From: Candidatus Acidulodesulfobacterium acidiphilum
GTDB taxonomy: Bacteria; SZUA-79; Acidulodesulfobacterales; Acidulodesulfobacteraceae
Length of the DNA stretch: 52,527 bases
NCBI GenBank assembly: GCA_008534395.1
Contig: SHMQ01000016.1
Coordinates: forward strand, 1 to 52,527
Direction of reading: 5' to 3'
The translations under genes and the position numbers were made by a program. Positions 35,006 to 42,845 of this stretch are shown piece after piece. Position 1 is the stretch's first letter. Every line of letters begins with the position of its first letter. The notes under the pieces were generated by a model, which was not told the DNA's origin, did no database searches, and was given only the letters and a program-made list of their open reading frames with translations.

Positions 35006-35026
35006 CTGCTGAATTCAATTCCGCAG
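35006..35026 (+). repeat. AATT-N-AATT palindrome before ccsA
   Basis: CTGCTGAATT (35006-35015), C, AATTCCGCAG (35017-35026) has one mismatch in the arms. It sits in the 72-nt gap between cfiA and ccsA and explains why a false upstream GTG start at 34997 appears in frame. Confidence 0.5.
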
Positions 35027-35059
35027 TGTAATATATTAATTAATTTATCGAGGTTTTAT

Positions 35060-36301
35060 ATGAAGCTTTACGAATACGAAACTTATGATACCATATTTAA
35101 AAAGTACGGCGTACCTACGCCTAAATATTTAGTAGTTCAGCATCCCGGTCAGAATGTAACCGATTTTGTAGAGCAGTACGGCGATGTAGTCATTAAATCG
35201 CAGGTTCTGGTAGGCAAAAGAGGCAAAGCCGGCGCAGTAAAATTTGCAAAAAACGGCGACGAAGCAAACGAACATGTTCAGGCTTTAATGGAAGCCGAAG
35301 TTTACGGCGAAAAACCGGTAAGCGTAATCCTTCAGGAAAAAGCCTCTATAATTAAGGAATTATATGTAAGTTTTACATATTCTTCAAAACCGAGGCGTCC
35401 AGTATTCGTAGTTTCCCTTGAAGGCGGAATGGACGTCGAAGAGCAGGACCCTTCTAAAATATTTACTTTTGAAATAAATCCGCTCGAAGGGCTGTTTCCT
35501 TATAAAGTAAGGGAATATCTTATTGAAATAGGACTTGAGGACAAGCCTGTATTGAGGCAAATGTCCGAAGTCATAGCCAATATGTATAAAGGATTCTGGA
35601 ATTCGGAAGCAAGACTGCTTGAGGTTAATCCTTTAATAATAGCTGGAGACAAGGCAAATCCCGATAAGCAGAAAGTTTTTGCCATCGATGCCGTAACCAT
35701 GATAGACGACGATGCCAGAATAGCGCCTTCAAAAATATATACGGCAAGAGGCGCTATGGGAAGGCCTCTGACGGAAAGAGAGAAAGCGGCGCATTTGATA
35801 GACAGGGACGACCACAGGGGAAAAGCAGGTTCATATGTAGAATTAGACGGCAATATAGGAATGATGACTTTTGGAGGCGGCGGCTCTACCATTACGGCCG
35901 AAACAGTTTTTGCGCTTGGAATGAAGCCTGCTAATTTGACGGATATAGGCGGAAATCCTCCCGCAGAAAAAATGAATAAAATTTCAAAAATAATACTTTC
36001 TAAGCCGGGTTTAAAAGCCGTTCTAGTATGCGGAGGCACGGCAAGTAATACAAGAATAGACGTAACGATAGGCGAAGGATTGGTATCGGCAATAGAAGAA
36101 ATGAAGAAAGAAGGGACATTTCCGGAAGGTTTGATTTGGATGGTAAGAAGAAGCGGGCCTGAATATCAGAAAGGTTTAAAAATGCTTTACGAATGTTTCC
36201 AGAAAAATAACATCGAAGGCGTAATATACGATTCGGAACTTCCGCTGACCGAAGCGCCGGAAAAATTATATGAAATTTTAAAATCTAAAAATTTAATATA
36301 A
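35060..36301 (+). CDS. ccsA: citryl-CoA synthetase large subunit
   Basis: I place the start at ATG 35060 (413 aa), with GAGG 6 nt upstream; the GTG at 34997 would read through a palindromic repeat. The protein is related to succinyl-CoA synthetase beta and ATP-citrate lyase. It has EVNPL (188-192) and the C-terminal CoA-ligase segment GGGGSTITAE (272-281) with LTDIGGNPP. Succinyl-CoA synthetase has a different sequence (GLAMATMD) there. With CcsB it activates citrate to citryl-CoA using ATP, and the lyase encoded at 37555 splits it to acetyl-CoA and oxaloacetate. Confidence 0.85.
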   Translation: MKLYEYETYDTIFKKYGVPTPKYLVVQHPGQNVTDFVEQYGDVVIKSQVLVGKRGKAGAVKFAKNGDEANEHVQALMEAEVYGEKPVSVILQEKASIIKELYVSFTYSSKPRRPVFVVSLEGGMDVEEQDPSKIFTFEINPLEGLFPYKVREYLIEIGLEDKPVLRQMSEVIANMYKGFWNSEARLLEVNPLIIAGDKANPDKQKVFAIDAVTMIDDDARIAPSKIYTARGAMGRPLTEREKAAHLIDRDDHRGKAGSYVELDGNIGMMTFGGGGSTITAETVFALGMKPANLTDIGGNPPAEKMNKISKIILSKPGLKAVLVCGGTASNTRIDVTIGEGLVSAIEEMKKEGTFPEGLIWMVRRSGPEYQKGLKMLYECFQKNNIEGVIYDSELPLTEAPEKLYEILKSKNLI

Positions 36302-36391
36302 CGGCTTAATATAATTTTATTTTATATTATTTATTTAAATTGCATAAAAAATAATTTAGTTCGTTAAAATAATTGATTGGAGATTATTTAT

Positions 36392-37390
36392 ATGAAAGGC
36401 ACTAAATTTTTAAACGACGGAACAGGAGTTATAGTAATAGGTATTACCGGAAGAGAGGCTTCTCAAGTCGTTATCGAATCGGAAAAATTATTCCCCGGCA
36501 TAGTAAAATGCGGAGTAACGCCGGGTAAAGGCGGTACCGTGCTTACGGACGACTGTCCTGTACCCGTTTTCGATACCGTAAAAGAAGCTCTTAAAGCTAA
36601 AGATTTAAAAAATTCGGTTAATACCGGACTTGTTTACGTTCCGCCGACGTCCGTTTTGGATGCCGTCTATGAACTTATAGACAACGGCATTAAACTTATA
36701 TATATAATTACCGAACATGTGCCCATCAGGGATTCTATAATAATATACGAATTTGCCAAAGAAAAAGGCGTTACTATAGTAGGAGGAACTTCACTGGGCT
36801 GTTACGTTCCTTCGGTAGGCAGGATAGGGGCGATAGGCGGAAAAGACCCGAGCATCGCATTCAAGGACGGCTCTATTGTCGTACTTTCAAAAAGCGGCGG
36901 ACTTACCGTTACGACCTCCGAGATGTTTAAAAGAAGAGGCTTCGGAATTTATATGGCGCTTGCCGTAGGCGGAGACGTTATTGCCTGTACTACTTTTGCG
37001 GATGTCCTGCCGGAACTGGAAAAAGACAAAAACGTCCAGGCATGCGTTATAATGGGCGAACCCGGCGGCGTTTATGAGGAGCAGGTCGCCGAACTCGTGG
37101 ATAAAGGCGGATATACTAAGCCGTTGGCGGTATTCGTAGCAGGCGTTTTTCAGGAGATGATGCCGGAAGGCGTATCTTTCGGTCATGCGGGAGCTATAGT
37201 AGAAAGAGGTATGGGAAAAGCTACCAACAAGATGAAACTGCTTGAAGAAGTCGGCAAAAAAACCGGAACAATCAAGGTCGCCAAATTTTATCACGAATTA
37301 GTCAACTCGATTATTTCCCTGGGAGTAAAAAGAGATTTTGAAGACGGTTCTTCCGACGACGTAAAACCGCTTTACAGCACTTTAAAATAA
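36392..37390 (+). CDS. ccsB: citryl-CoA synthetase small subunit
   Basis: The start at ATG 36392 (332 aa) follows TTGGAGA; the longer frame from TTG 36377 uses that site as codons. The chain is of succinyl-CoA synthetase alpha type: VTPGKGGT near 42-49 and GHAGAI (264-269) with H265 as the phosphohistidine. It pairs with ccsA immediately upstream. A SucD role is possible, but the linked ccsA, citryl-CoA lyase and carboxylases support the citrate-cleavage role. A hairpin follows. Confidence 0.83.
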   Translation: MKGTKFLNDGTGVIVIGITGREASQVVIESEKLFPGIVKCGVTPGKGGTVLTDDCPVPVFDTVKEALKAKDLKNSVNTGLVYVPPTSVLDAVYELIDNGIKLIYIITEHVPIRDSIIIYEFAKEKGVTIVGGTSLGCYVPSVGRIGAIGGKDPSIAFKDGSIVVLSKSGGLTVTTSEMFKRRGFGIYMALAVGGDVIACTTFADVLPELEKDKNVQACVIMGEPGGVYEEQVAELVDKGGYTKPLAVFVAGVFQEMMPEGVSFGHAGAIVERGMGKATNKMKLLEEVGKKTGTIKVAKFYHELVNSIISLGVKRDFEDGSSDDVKPLYSTLK

Positions 37391-37415
37391 ATTTTTATAG
37401 AATTTATAATTTCAC

Positions 37416-37454
37416 TCCCTTAGTTTCTTCAATGTATTTGTCGAAACTAAGGGA
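37416..37454 (+). terminator. terminator-like hairpin after ccsB
   Basis: A 12-bp perfect stem, TCCCTTAGTTTC (37416-37427) with GAAACTAAGGGA (37443-37454), encloses a 15-nt loop, followed by AATTTAATTTT. It may partly separate citryl-CoA lyase from ccsAB. Confidence 0.55.
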
Positions 37455-37554
37455 AATTTAATTTTGGAATCAAGCCGACTTAAACTTAACTTAGCATAAC
37501 ATAATATAAATTTAAATATTAAAAATAATTTTTAAAATAAGGAGCGATGATTTT

Positions 37555-38349
37555 ATGTCCGAAACCGTTTCTCAAAAAGAGTGGAGAACCGCAATTACGT
37601 CCAATCAGGACGGCAAAATTCTTATAAGGGGTTACAATCTCGACAGCCTGATAGGGAATAAATCTTATGCGGAAGTCTGTTTTCTGCTTTTAAAAGGCGA
37701 ACTTCCAAATCAAAACGAAGCTAAAATGCTTGACGCAATTTTCGTTTCCTGCATAGATGCCGGCATAGCCGCTCCATCGTCAGTTGCCGCAAGGACCGTA
37801 TTTTCGGGAGGGAATTCGCTTAATGCCGCCGTGGCGGCCGGAGTATTGACTCTCGGCGATGCGCACGGAGGAGCAATAGAAAAAGCCGCTAAAATGTTTC
37901 AGGACTATTTAAAAGGCAAGGACGGACTTAAAGAATCCGAAATAAAAGAAATGGCGGCAAACATAGTCGACGATGCGCTCAAAAATAAAAAGAGACTAGC
38001 AGGTTACGGGCATAAGCTTCATACCGTCGACCCCAGGACGAAAAGACTTTTAGAGGTAGCCAAAGATTTAAATTTCGGGGGCGATTTTATTAAGTTAGCC
38101 GTTTATATAGCCGACGAATTTAAAATTAAAAAACCGGAGCAGAAGCTTCCTCTTAACGTCGACGGCTGTATCGCCGCAATAATTTCCGATATGGGTTTCG
38201 ATTACAGGCTCGGCAAAGGCTTTTTTATTATCGCCCGTTCCGCCGGACTCGTCGGACAGGTTTTCGAGGAATGGATGAGGGAAAAACCCTTCAGGAGATT
38301 AGCCGCAAACCTCCACGAATACGACGGAGTGCCGGAACGCAAGCTATAA
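37555..38349 (+). CDS. ccl: citryl-CoA lyase
   Basis: At 264 aa it covers only the C-terminal citrate-synthase-like domain: GDAHGGAIE (102-110) and GYGHKLHTVDPR (151-161) with H153/H156, and NVDGCIAAI for the acid region. Full citrate synthases are about 370-430 aa, and the short stand-alone form matches citryl-CoA lyase of the Hydrogenobacter type. It should cleave citryl-CoA to acetyl-CoA and oxaloacetate in the reductive TCA cycle. GGAG precedes the ATG. Confidence 0.85.
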   Translation: MSETVSQKEWRTAITSNQDGKILIRGYNLDSLIGNKSYAEVCFLLLKGELPNQNEAKMLDAIFVSCIDAGIAAPSSVAARTVFSGGNSLNAAVAAGVLTLGDAHGGAIEKAAKMFQDYLKGKDGLKESEIKEMAANIVDDALKNKKRLAGYGHKLHTVDPRTKRLLEVAKDLNFGGDFIKLAVYIADEFKIKKPEQKLPLNVDGCIAAIISDMGFDYRLGKGFFIIARSAGLVGQVFEEWMREKPFRRLAANLHEYDGVPERKL

Positions 38350-38373
38350 AAACAGCTAAAAAGACGTTTAAAA

Positions 38374-38402
38374 TTGAAATATATAGATAAACATAGTATA
38401 AT
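38374..38402 (+). promoter_or_regulatory. sigma70 promoter before glpX
   Basis: TTGAAA (38374-38379), 17-nt spacer, perfect TATAAT (38397-38402). The leader to glpX would be about 95 nt. Confidence 0.6.
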
Positions 38403-38506
38403 TTTTTATAGTTACGTGAGGCAAAAATGTCTTTTAAGAATTTACCGTTTAATTTTTTAAAACATTACAAACTTTAATCGTAAATATAACATAAGGGAGG
38501 GGTAGT

Positions 38507-39463
38507 ATGGACGATAAAGCGTTGACTATAGAATTTGTCAGGGTTACGGAGCATGCCGCAATATCTGTTGCAAGGTTTATAGGAAGGGGCGACGAAAAAG
38601 CGGCCGATAGGGCGGCCGTCGAATCCATGAGGGACTCCCTTAATTACATAGATATAGACGGCACTATCGTTATAGGCGAAGGCGAAAGGGACGAAGCTCC
38701 GATGCTTTATATAGGGGAAAAAGTCGGCAACGGTAAAGGACAGAAGGTCGATATAGCCGTCGATCCTTTAGAAGGAACTACCTTAGCGGCTACAAGCGCG
38801 CCTAACGCTATTGCGGTTATGGCTATAGGCGACCACGGAAACTTTCTTCACGCTCCGGATACTTACATGCAGAAAATAGCCGTCGGTCCTAAAGCAAAAG
38901 GTGCAATAGACATTAATCTTTCGTCTACCGAAAATCTTCACAGGATAGCGGATGTTATGAACAGGTATGTCGAAGACCTTACCGTCATAATCCTTAACCG
39001 CGAAAGACATAAAGAATTAATAGAAGAAGTCAGAAAAGCGGGAGCAAGAATTCGTCTTATCCAGGACGGCGACGTTGCCGGAGCTATAGCTACCGCTAAA
39101 GAAGACTCCGGAATAGACGTTCTTATGGGCATCGGAGGCGCACCCGAAGGAGTTCTCGGCGCTGCGGCATTACGATGCGTCGGAGGCGATATGCAGGGCA
39201 GGCTTGCTTTCAGGAATGAAGACGAAAAAGAGCGCGCGCTTAAAATGGGTATAAAAGATTTAAATAAAGTTTACGGCATACAGGAACTTGCGGCAGGAGA
39301 CGTGATATTCGTAGCAACAGGCGTGACTAACGGCGATTATTTGAACGGAGTGGAATTTTTTCACGGAGGCGCGAAAACGCATTCCGTAGTCATGAGGTCT
39401 AAAACCGGAACTATAAGATATATAGAAGCTAATCACTATTTTAATTACAAAGAAATAAAATAA
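38507..39463 (+). CDS. glpX: fructose-1,6-bisphosphatase class II
   Basis: GlpX removes the 1-phosphate of fructose 1,6-bisphosphate in gluconeogenesis. The 318-aa protein has the metal and substrate motifs GEGERDEAP (57-65) and DPLEGT (86-91), and MGIGGAPEG further on. In this block it would carry fixed carbon from the TCA-derived intermediates to sugars. Some GlpX enzymes also act on sedoheptulose bisphosphate. GGGAGG precedes the ATG, and a small SDR gene follows by 13 nt. Confidence 0.93.
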   Translation: MDDKALTIEFVRVTEHAAISVARFIGRGDEKAADRAAVESMRDSLNYIDIDGTIVIGEGERDEAPMLYIGEKVGNGKGQKVDIAVDPLEGTTLAATSAPNAIAVMAIGDHGNFLHAPDTYMQKIAVGPKAKGAIDINLSSTENLHRIADVMNRYVEDLTVIILNRERHKELIEEVRKAGARIRLIQDGDVAGAIATAKEDSGIDVLMGIGGAPEGVLGAAALRCVGGDMQGRLAFRNEDEKERALKMGIKDLNKVYGIQELAAGDVIFVATGVTNGDYLNGVEFFHGGAKTHSVVMRSKTGTIRYIEANHYFNYKEIK

Positions 39464-39476
39464 CGCGGAGTATTTT

Positions 39477-40394
39477 ATGAAAGTTTTTATTACCGGCGGT
39501 ACAGGTTTCGTAGGTTCGGTCGTATCCGAAAAAATTAAATCGTCCGGCGCTTTCGTCACGCTTTTAGAGCGCAATAAAAATAAGATTCCCAGTTTAAAGG
39601 AACAGGGATACGAAGTTTTTGAAGGGACGCTCGAAGATAAAGCCGCAGTCAACGGCTTTTTATCCGCAAATAAATTTGACGCCGTAATAAATCTTATAGG
39701 CATAATTAGAAGCTTACCCGGTTTTTCCTTTCAAAAAGTTCACGTAGATTATGTAAATACCTTATTGGACTTGGCGAAGGAAAACGGCATAGGCAGGTTT
39801 ATACATATGAGCGCTCTAGGCGCATCCGAAAATAGCGATTCGGAGTACTTTTCGACAAAGTACGAAGGCGAATCGCTCGTCAAAAATTCCGGTTTAAAAT
39901 GGACGGTTTTCCGTCCTTCTTTGATATTCGGAAACAACGCCGGTTTTTTCGACGATATAATCGACTTGATAAAAACAAGAGCATTTGTTCCGATAATAGG
40001 AACCGGCGAAAATAAATTTGCGCCGATAGACGTCTTTTCCATAGCTGAAGCGTATAATAATTCTTTATATAACGAAAAAACAGTAAACGAAGTTTTCCGC
40101 TTATGCGGTCCCGATATTTACAAATTCGAGGAAATTATAGACTTAATTATGGAAATTTCCCCGCCAAAAAAACTAAAAATTCATACTCCTTCGTTCATTG
40201 CGGAAAAATCTCTCGGCTTTATCGAAAAATTATCCGCGTCTTTATCCAAAAACGCCCCCGTAACTTCCGACCAGATTAGAATGCTGAAGCACGACAATAT
40301 CTGCGAAACAGACGATGAATCGCAAAAAAACGACGAAATATTAGGATTAAAAAGGACGCACTTAAAGGAATGGTTGGAAGTATATCTTTCTTAG
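39477..40394 (+). CDS. NAD(P)-binding atypical short-chain dehydrogenase
   Basis: The 305-aa protein has an N-terminal GGTGFVG dinucleotide motif (7-13), the LIGIIR strand, the HMSALGA motif and a YxxxK-like pair in YFSTKYEGE. This is the pattern of the NDUFA9-like / atypical SDR group that includes complex I assembly proteins and quinone-related reductases. The substrate is unknown. GGAG precedes the ATG and it is probably co-transcribed with glpX. Confidence 0.75.
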   Translation: MKVFITGGTGFVGSVVSEKIKSSGAFVTLLERNKNKIPSLKEQGYEVFEGTLEDKAAVNGFLSANKFDAVINLIGIIRSLPGFSFQKVHVDYVNTLLDLAKENGIGRFIHMSALGASENSDSEYFSTKYEGESLVKNSGLKWTVFRPSLIFGNNAGFFDDIIDLIKTRAFVPIIGTGENKFAPIDVFSIAEAYNNSLYNEKTVNEVFRLCGPDIYKFEEIIDLIMEISPPKKLKIHTPSFIAEKSLGFIEKLSASLSKNAPVTSDQIRMLKHDNICETDDESQKNDEILGLKRTHLKEWLEVYLS

Positions 40395-40800
40395 CGAAAA
40401 AGGCGTCACGAAAAAGAAAAAGGGGTCAGATTTATTCACTCCAGCGGGCATAAAAGCTTCGCTTTTATAAACGCCCGCCTCCGTATCTTTACTCCCGACT
40501 GCGTTTGATGGTTTAGCGAGGTAATAATCGCGTTGTCGAAAAAGGTGTCAGATTAATTTTACGCAATATCTTTTATCGTTAATTGTTCATTTTAGTATGC
40601 GTAAAACAAAATCTGACACCTTTTTCTTTTCATAAACGCTCCCGTATTCTCAATTCCGACTTTAAAAAAAAGGAAAAAAAGGTGTGACAAAAAAGGCAAA
40701 AAAAGGGTCAGATTTATTTATTCCCCAACCCCCGACTGCGTTTGATAGCAAGTATAACCTCCTTTAAAATAGATATTTTAAAAAATATTTTTAAATTTAC
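40395..40800 (+). repeat. repeat-filled intergenic region before dcw
   Basis: No gene is seen in this 406-nt stretch. It holds two diverged copies of a block that starts GGGTCAGATTTATT (40425 and 40706) and ends CCCGACTGCGTTTGAT (40494 and 40732). A strong hairpin lies at 40444-40478 (GCGGGC with GCCCGC, inner ATAAAAGC with GCTTTTAT), and the inverted-terminal element at 40538-40626. It appears to be a landing zone for palindromic repeats. The hairpin could end transcription from the SDR gene. Confidence 0.6.
40538..40626 (-). repeat. 89-bp inverted-terminal element, copy C (most intact)
   Basis: The left arm 40538-40565 (GAAAAAGGTGTCAGATT...ACGCA) pairs with the right arm 40598-40626 (TGCG...AATCTGACACCTTTTTC). 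Its centre, read on the other strand, matches the centre of the 27364 copy (TACTAAA, CAATTAAC, ATAAAA in order), so the two copies are inserted in opposite orientations. Confidence 0.65.
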
Positions 40801-40829
40801 TTGACTTTTAATAAAATGAATAATATTAT
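40801..40829 (+). promoter_or_regulatory. dcw cluster promoter
   Basis: TTGACT (40801-40806), 17-nt spacer, TATTAT (40824-40829), each 5 of 6 to consensus. It is directly followed by the MraZ boxes, as in other dcw promoters. Confidence 0.65.
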
Positions 40830-40835
40830 TTAAGT

Positions 40836-40860
40836 GTGGTAAAAAGTGGTAAAAAGTGGT
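40836..40860 (+). promoter_or_regulatory. MraZ operator, three direct repeats
   Basis: GTGGT occurs at 40836-40840, 40846-40850 and 40856-40860, each followed by AAAAA or AAAAG, for an exact 10-bp period. MraZ is known to bind three or four TGGG-type repeats with 5-nt spacers just downstream of its own promoter. Here the box reads TGGT, not TGGG. Position and period make the assignment strong. Confidence 0.8.
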
Positions 40861-40921
40861 AAAAGATTAATTATATTAATTTAATTTAATTTATTTTAAT
40901 ATCTATTCTCAATATATCATT

Positions 40922-41365
40922 ATGTTTAGCGGCAGATATAACCATGCGATAGACGATAAGGGCAGAATAAAGGTGCCTCAAAAGATAAAAGAGGCGTTAG
41001 CGTCGGTTTATAACGATACGTCCGTGGTAATTACCAATCTCGATAAATGCCTTGTCGCATACCCGCTTGAGGAATGGCGCAAGTTAGAGGAAAAGGCGCT
41101 TAAACTTCCGTCTATGCAAAAAGACGTGCTGGAATTTTTAAGGTATTTTTTCTCTGGAGCGGAGGAAGTAGAACTCGATAAAATGGACAGGATACACATT
41201 CCGCAATCGCTTAAATTAAGCGGAAATTTAAATAAAGAAGCGGTTATCGTAGGGATAATAAACAGATTTGAAATATGGGACAGAGATTTATGGGATGCTA
41301 ATTTTCAAGGTGCGAAGTCAAATTTTGAGTCTATTGCCGCTACTATGGCACAGATAGGATTCTAA
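40922..41365 (+). CDS. mraZ: MraZ transcriptional regulator
   Basis: The 147-aa protein has two SpoVT-AbrB-like halves: MFSGRYNHAIDDKGRIKVP at the start and VELDKMDRIHIPQSL in the middle. MraZ forms rings that bind the direct repeats upstream and control the dcw operon. It is the first gene of the cluster. No Shine-Dalgarno is seen before the ATG; the surrounding sequence is almost only A/T. Confidence 0.95.
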   Translation: MFSGRYNHAIDDKGRIKVPQKIKEALASVYNDTSVVITNLDKCLVAYPLEEWRKLEEKALKLPSMQKDVLEFLRYFFSGAEEVELDKMDRIHIPQSLKLSGNLNKEAVIVGIINRFEIWDRDLWDANFQGAKSNFESIAATMAQIGF

Positions 41366-41470
41366 CTAAATTCCGATAATATTAAAATAAATGGCATTAA
41401 GGATACTAACTATATGAGTTGTTAATAATATAAATAAATAATATAAATGATATAAATAAGATAAAATATT

Positions 41471-42586
41471 ATGGAAATATTTTCCGGAAAAAAAAGCGGC
41501 GGCGGCGTTGATATAGACGGCACAGGCGAATATGTGCGTAAGGCGCAACCTCAACCTCAGTCTAAAGCCGTGCAGTCTGCAGTCCATATACCGGTGCTTT
41601 TAAAAGAAGCTATGGACGCTTTAAACATACGACGCGGCAATGTTTACGTCGACGGAACTTTAGGCGGCGGCGGATTTTCGGAAGCAATACTGAAAAAACT
41701 CGACGGCGAAGGTTTTCTTATCGGAATAGACAGGGATTTTTCGGCGGTTAAAAATGTTTCGTCTAAATTTGAAACGGAATTTAATAATAAAAATTTTAAA
41801 CTTTTTCATTCAAATTTCGACAAAATAGACGAAGTAATAAAAACGGCCGGTTTTGCAAGCATAGACGGAGTAGTTCTCGACCTGGGCATCAGTTCGATAC
41901 AGCTTGAAAGCAACAGGGGGTTTAGCTTTACTTTTAACAATGAAGCCTCCGTAGATGTATCTATGGCAACCTCCGAAGAAAACGGCGAAAAGAAGGATGC
42001 CGAAGCGAGCCTATCCAGCCTATCTAGTCTATCCAGCCTATCGAAACTATCGAGCTTAGATATGAGGATGGATGCAGGCGACGAAAGGGGATTAACGGCT
42101 TACGACATAATAAACGGCTATTCTGAGCGGGAAATAGCCGACATTATATATAAATACGGCGACGAAAAATTTTCAAGAAGGATAGCAAAAAGCATAATAG
42201 AATATAGAAAGAAAAATAAATCTATAGAAACCCCTTATGAATTAGCCGAAATAATAAGGAAAGCGGTTTACAAAGGATACGGAAAATTTAAAAGATTCAA
42301 GACCGATCCCGCAACGAAAACGTTTATGGCTTTGAGAATTTTTGTAAACGAAGAATACGATTCTCTTTCGCTTTTTCTATCTAAACTTGACGGCATTTTA
42401 AAAAAAGACGGAAGAGCGGTTATAATTTCTTTTCACTCAGGCGAAGACAGGATTGTTAAAAATTTTTTAAAAAATAATTTAAATTTTAAACCTTTAAATA
42501 AAAAACCTATAGTTCCGACGGAAGAAGAAATAGAAAATAATCCCAGATCGAGGAGCGCTAAATTGAGGGCATTTTATCGTGACTAA
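41471..42586 (+). CDS. rsmH: 16S rRNA (cytosine-1402-N4) methyltransferase
   Basis: RsmH methylates C1402 of 16S rRNA. The core starts at HIPVLL (39-44), with the SAM motif DGTLGGGG (61-68) and LDMRMD (196-201), and ends RSRSAKLRAFYRD. At 371 aa it is longer than usual. It has a 38-residue N-terminal extension before the core and an extra segment of about 40 residues (156-195) between RGFSF and LDMRMD. That insert ends in a serine/leucine repeat from five 9-bp units. The start is uncertain because no ribosome site is seen and a GTG lies near 41567. Confidence 0.93.
   Translation: MEIFSGKKSGGGVDIDGTGEYVRKAQPQPQSKAVQSAVHIPVLLKEAMDALNIRRGNVYVDGTLGGGGFSEAILKKLDGEGFLIGIDRDFSAVKNVSSKFETEFNNKNFKLFHSNFDKIDEVIKTAGFASIDGVVLDLGISSIQLESNRGFSFTFNNEASVDVSMATSEENGEKKDAEASLSSLSSLSSLSKLSSLDMRMDAGDERGLTAYDIINGYSEREIADIIYKYGDEKFSRRIAKSIIEYRKKNKSIETPYELAEIIRKAVYKGYGKFKRFKTDPATKTFMALRIFVNEEYDSLSLFLSKLDGILKKDGRAVIISFHSGEDRIVKNFLKNNLNFKPLNKKPIVPTEEEIENNPRSRSAKLRAFYRD
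42011..42055 (+). repeat. five 9-bp tandem repeats inside rsmH
   Basis: Units CTATCCAGC, CTATCTAGT, CTATCCAGC, CTATCGAAA and CTATCGAGC are in frame and encode Leu-Ser-Ser (one Leu-Ser-Lys). They fall in a segment that other RsmH proteins lack. Confidence 0.85.
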
Positions 42587-42845
42587 GATAAAACCTTATT
42601 TTATAATTTTAGTTATAATACTTACCATTCTTGGAATTTTTTACGTATGGACGACTATGGAAAGCATTAAGTTGGGTTATGATATTACAAAACTTAATGA
42701 CATTAAATCAAAATTAGAACACAAGCATAAAAAACTATTAATTAAAAAAACGGCTTTAAGTTCACCGTCCAGAATTTACGGTATTGCAAAAAAAATGGGT
42801 TTTATTTATCCGAAAGAGGGCGAAATTATAATGGTGCATGATTAG
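42579..42845 (+). CDS. ftsL: FtsL-like cell division protein
   Basis: An 88-aa protein starts at GTG 42579, overlapping the rsmH end by 8 nt. It has a single membrane helix near 6-26 (YFIILVIILTILGIFYVW), then a coiled-coil-like Lys/Leu region and a short ending GFIYPKEGEIIMV. That is the FtsL/LAP pattern. FtsL links FtsQB to FtsWI at the division site. The identification relies on size, topology and position between rsmH and ftsI. Confidence 0.82.
   Translation: MTKIKPYFIILVIILTILGIFYVWTTMESIKLGYDITKLNDIKSKLEHKHKKLLIKKTALSSPSRIYGIAKKMGFIYPKEGEIIMVHD

Noticed and set aside
35500-36039. 179-codon antisense frame over ccsA
   Set aside because: It is a mirror of a strongly conserved coding region and has no ribosome site. 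The same applies to antisense frames at 14666-15121, 39260-39703 and 36887-37294.
35060-37390. Succinyl-CoA synthetase (sucCD) for the two CoA-ligase genes
   Set aside because: The GGGGSTITAE / LTDIGGNPP segment of the large subunit is of the citrate-activating type, and a stand-alone citryl-CoA lyase follows. Not fully excluded.
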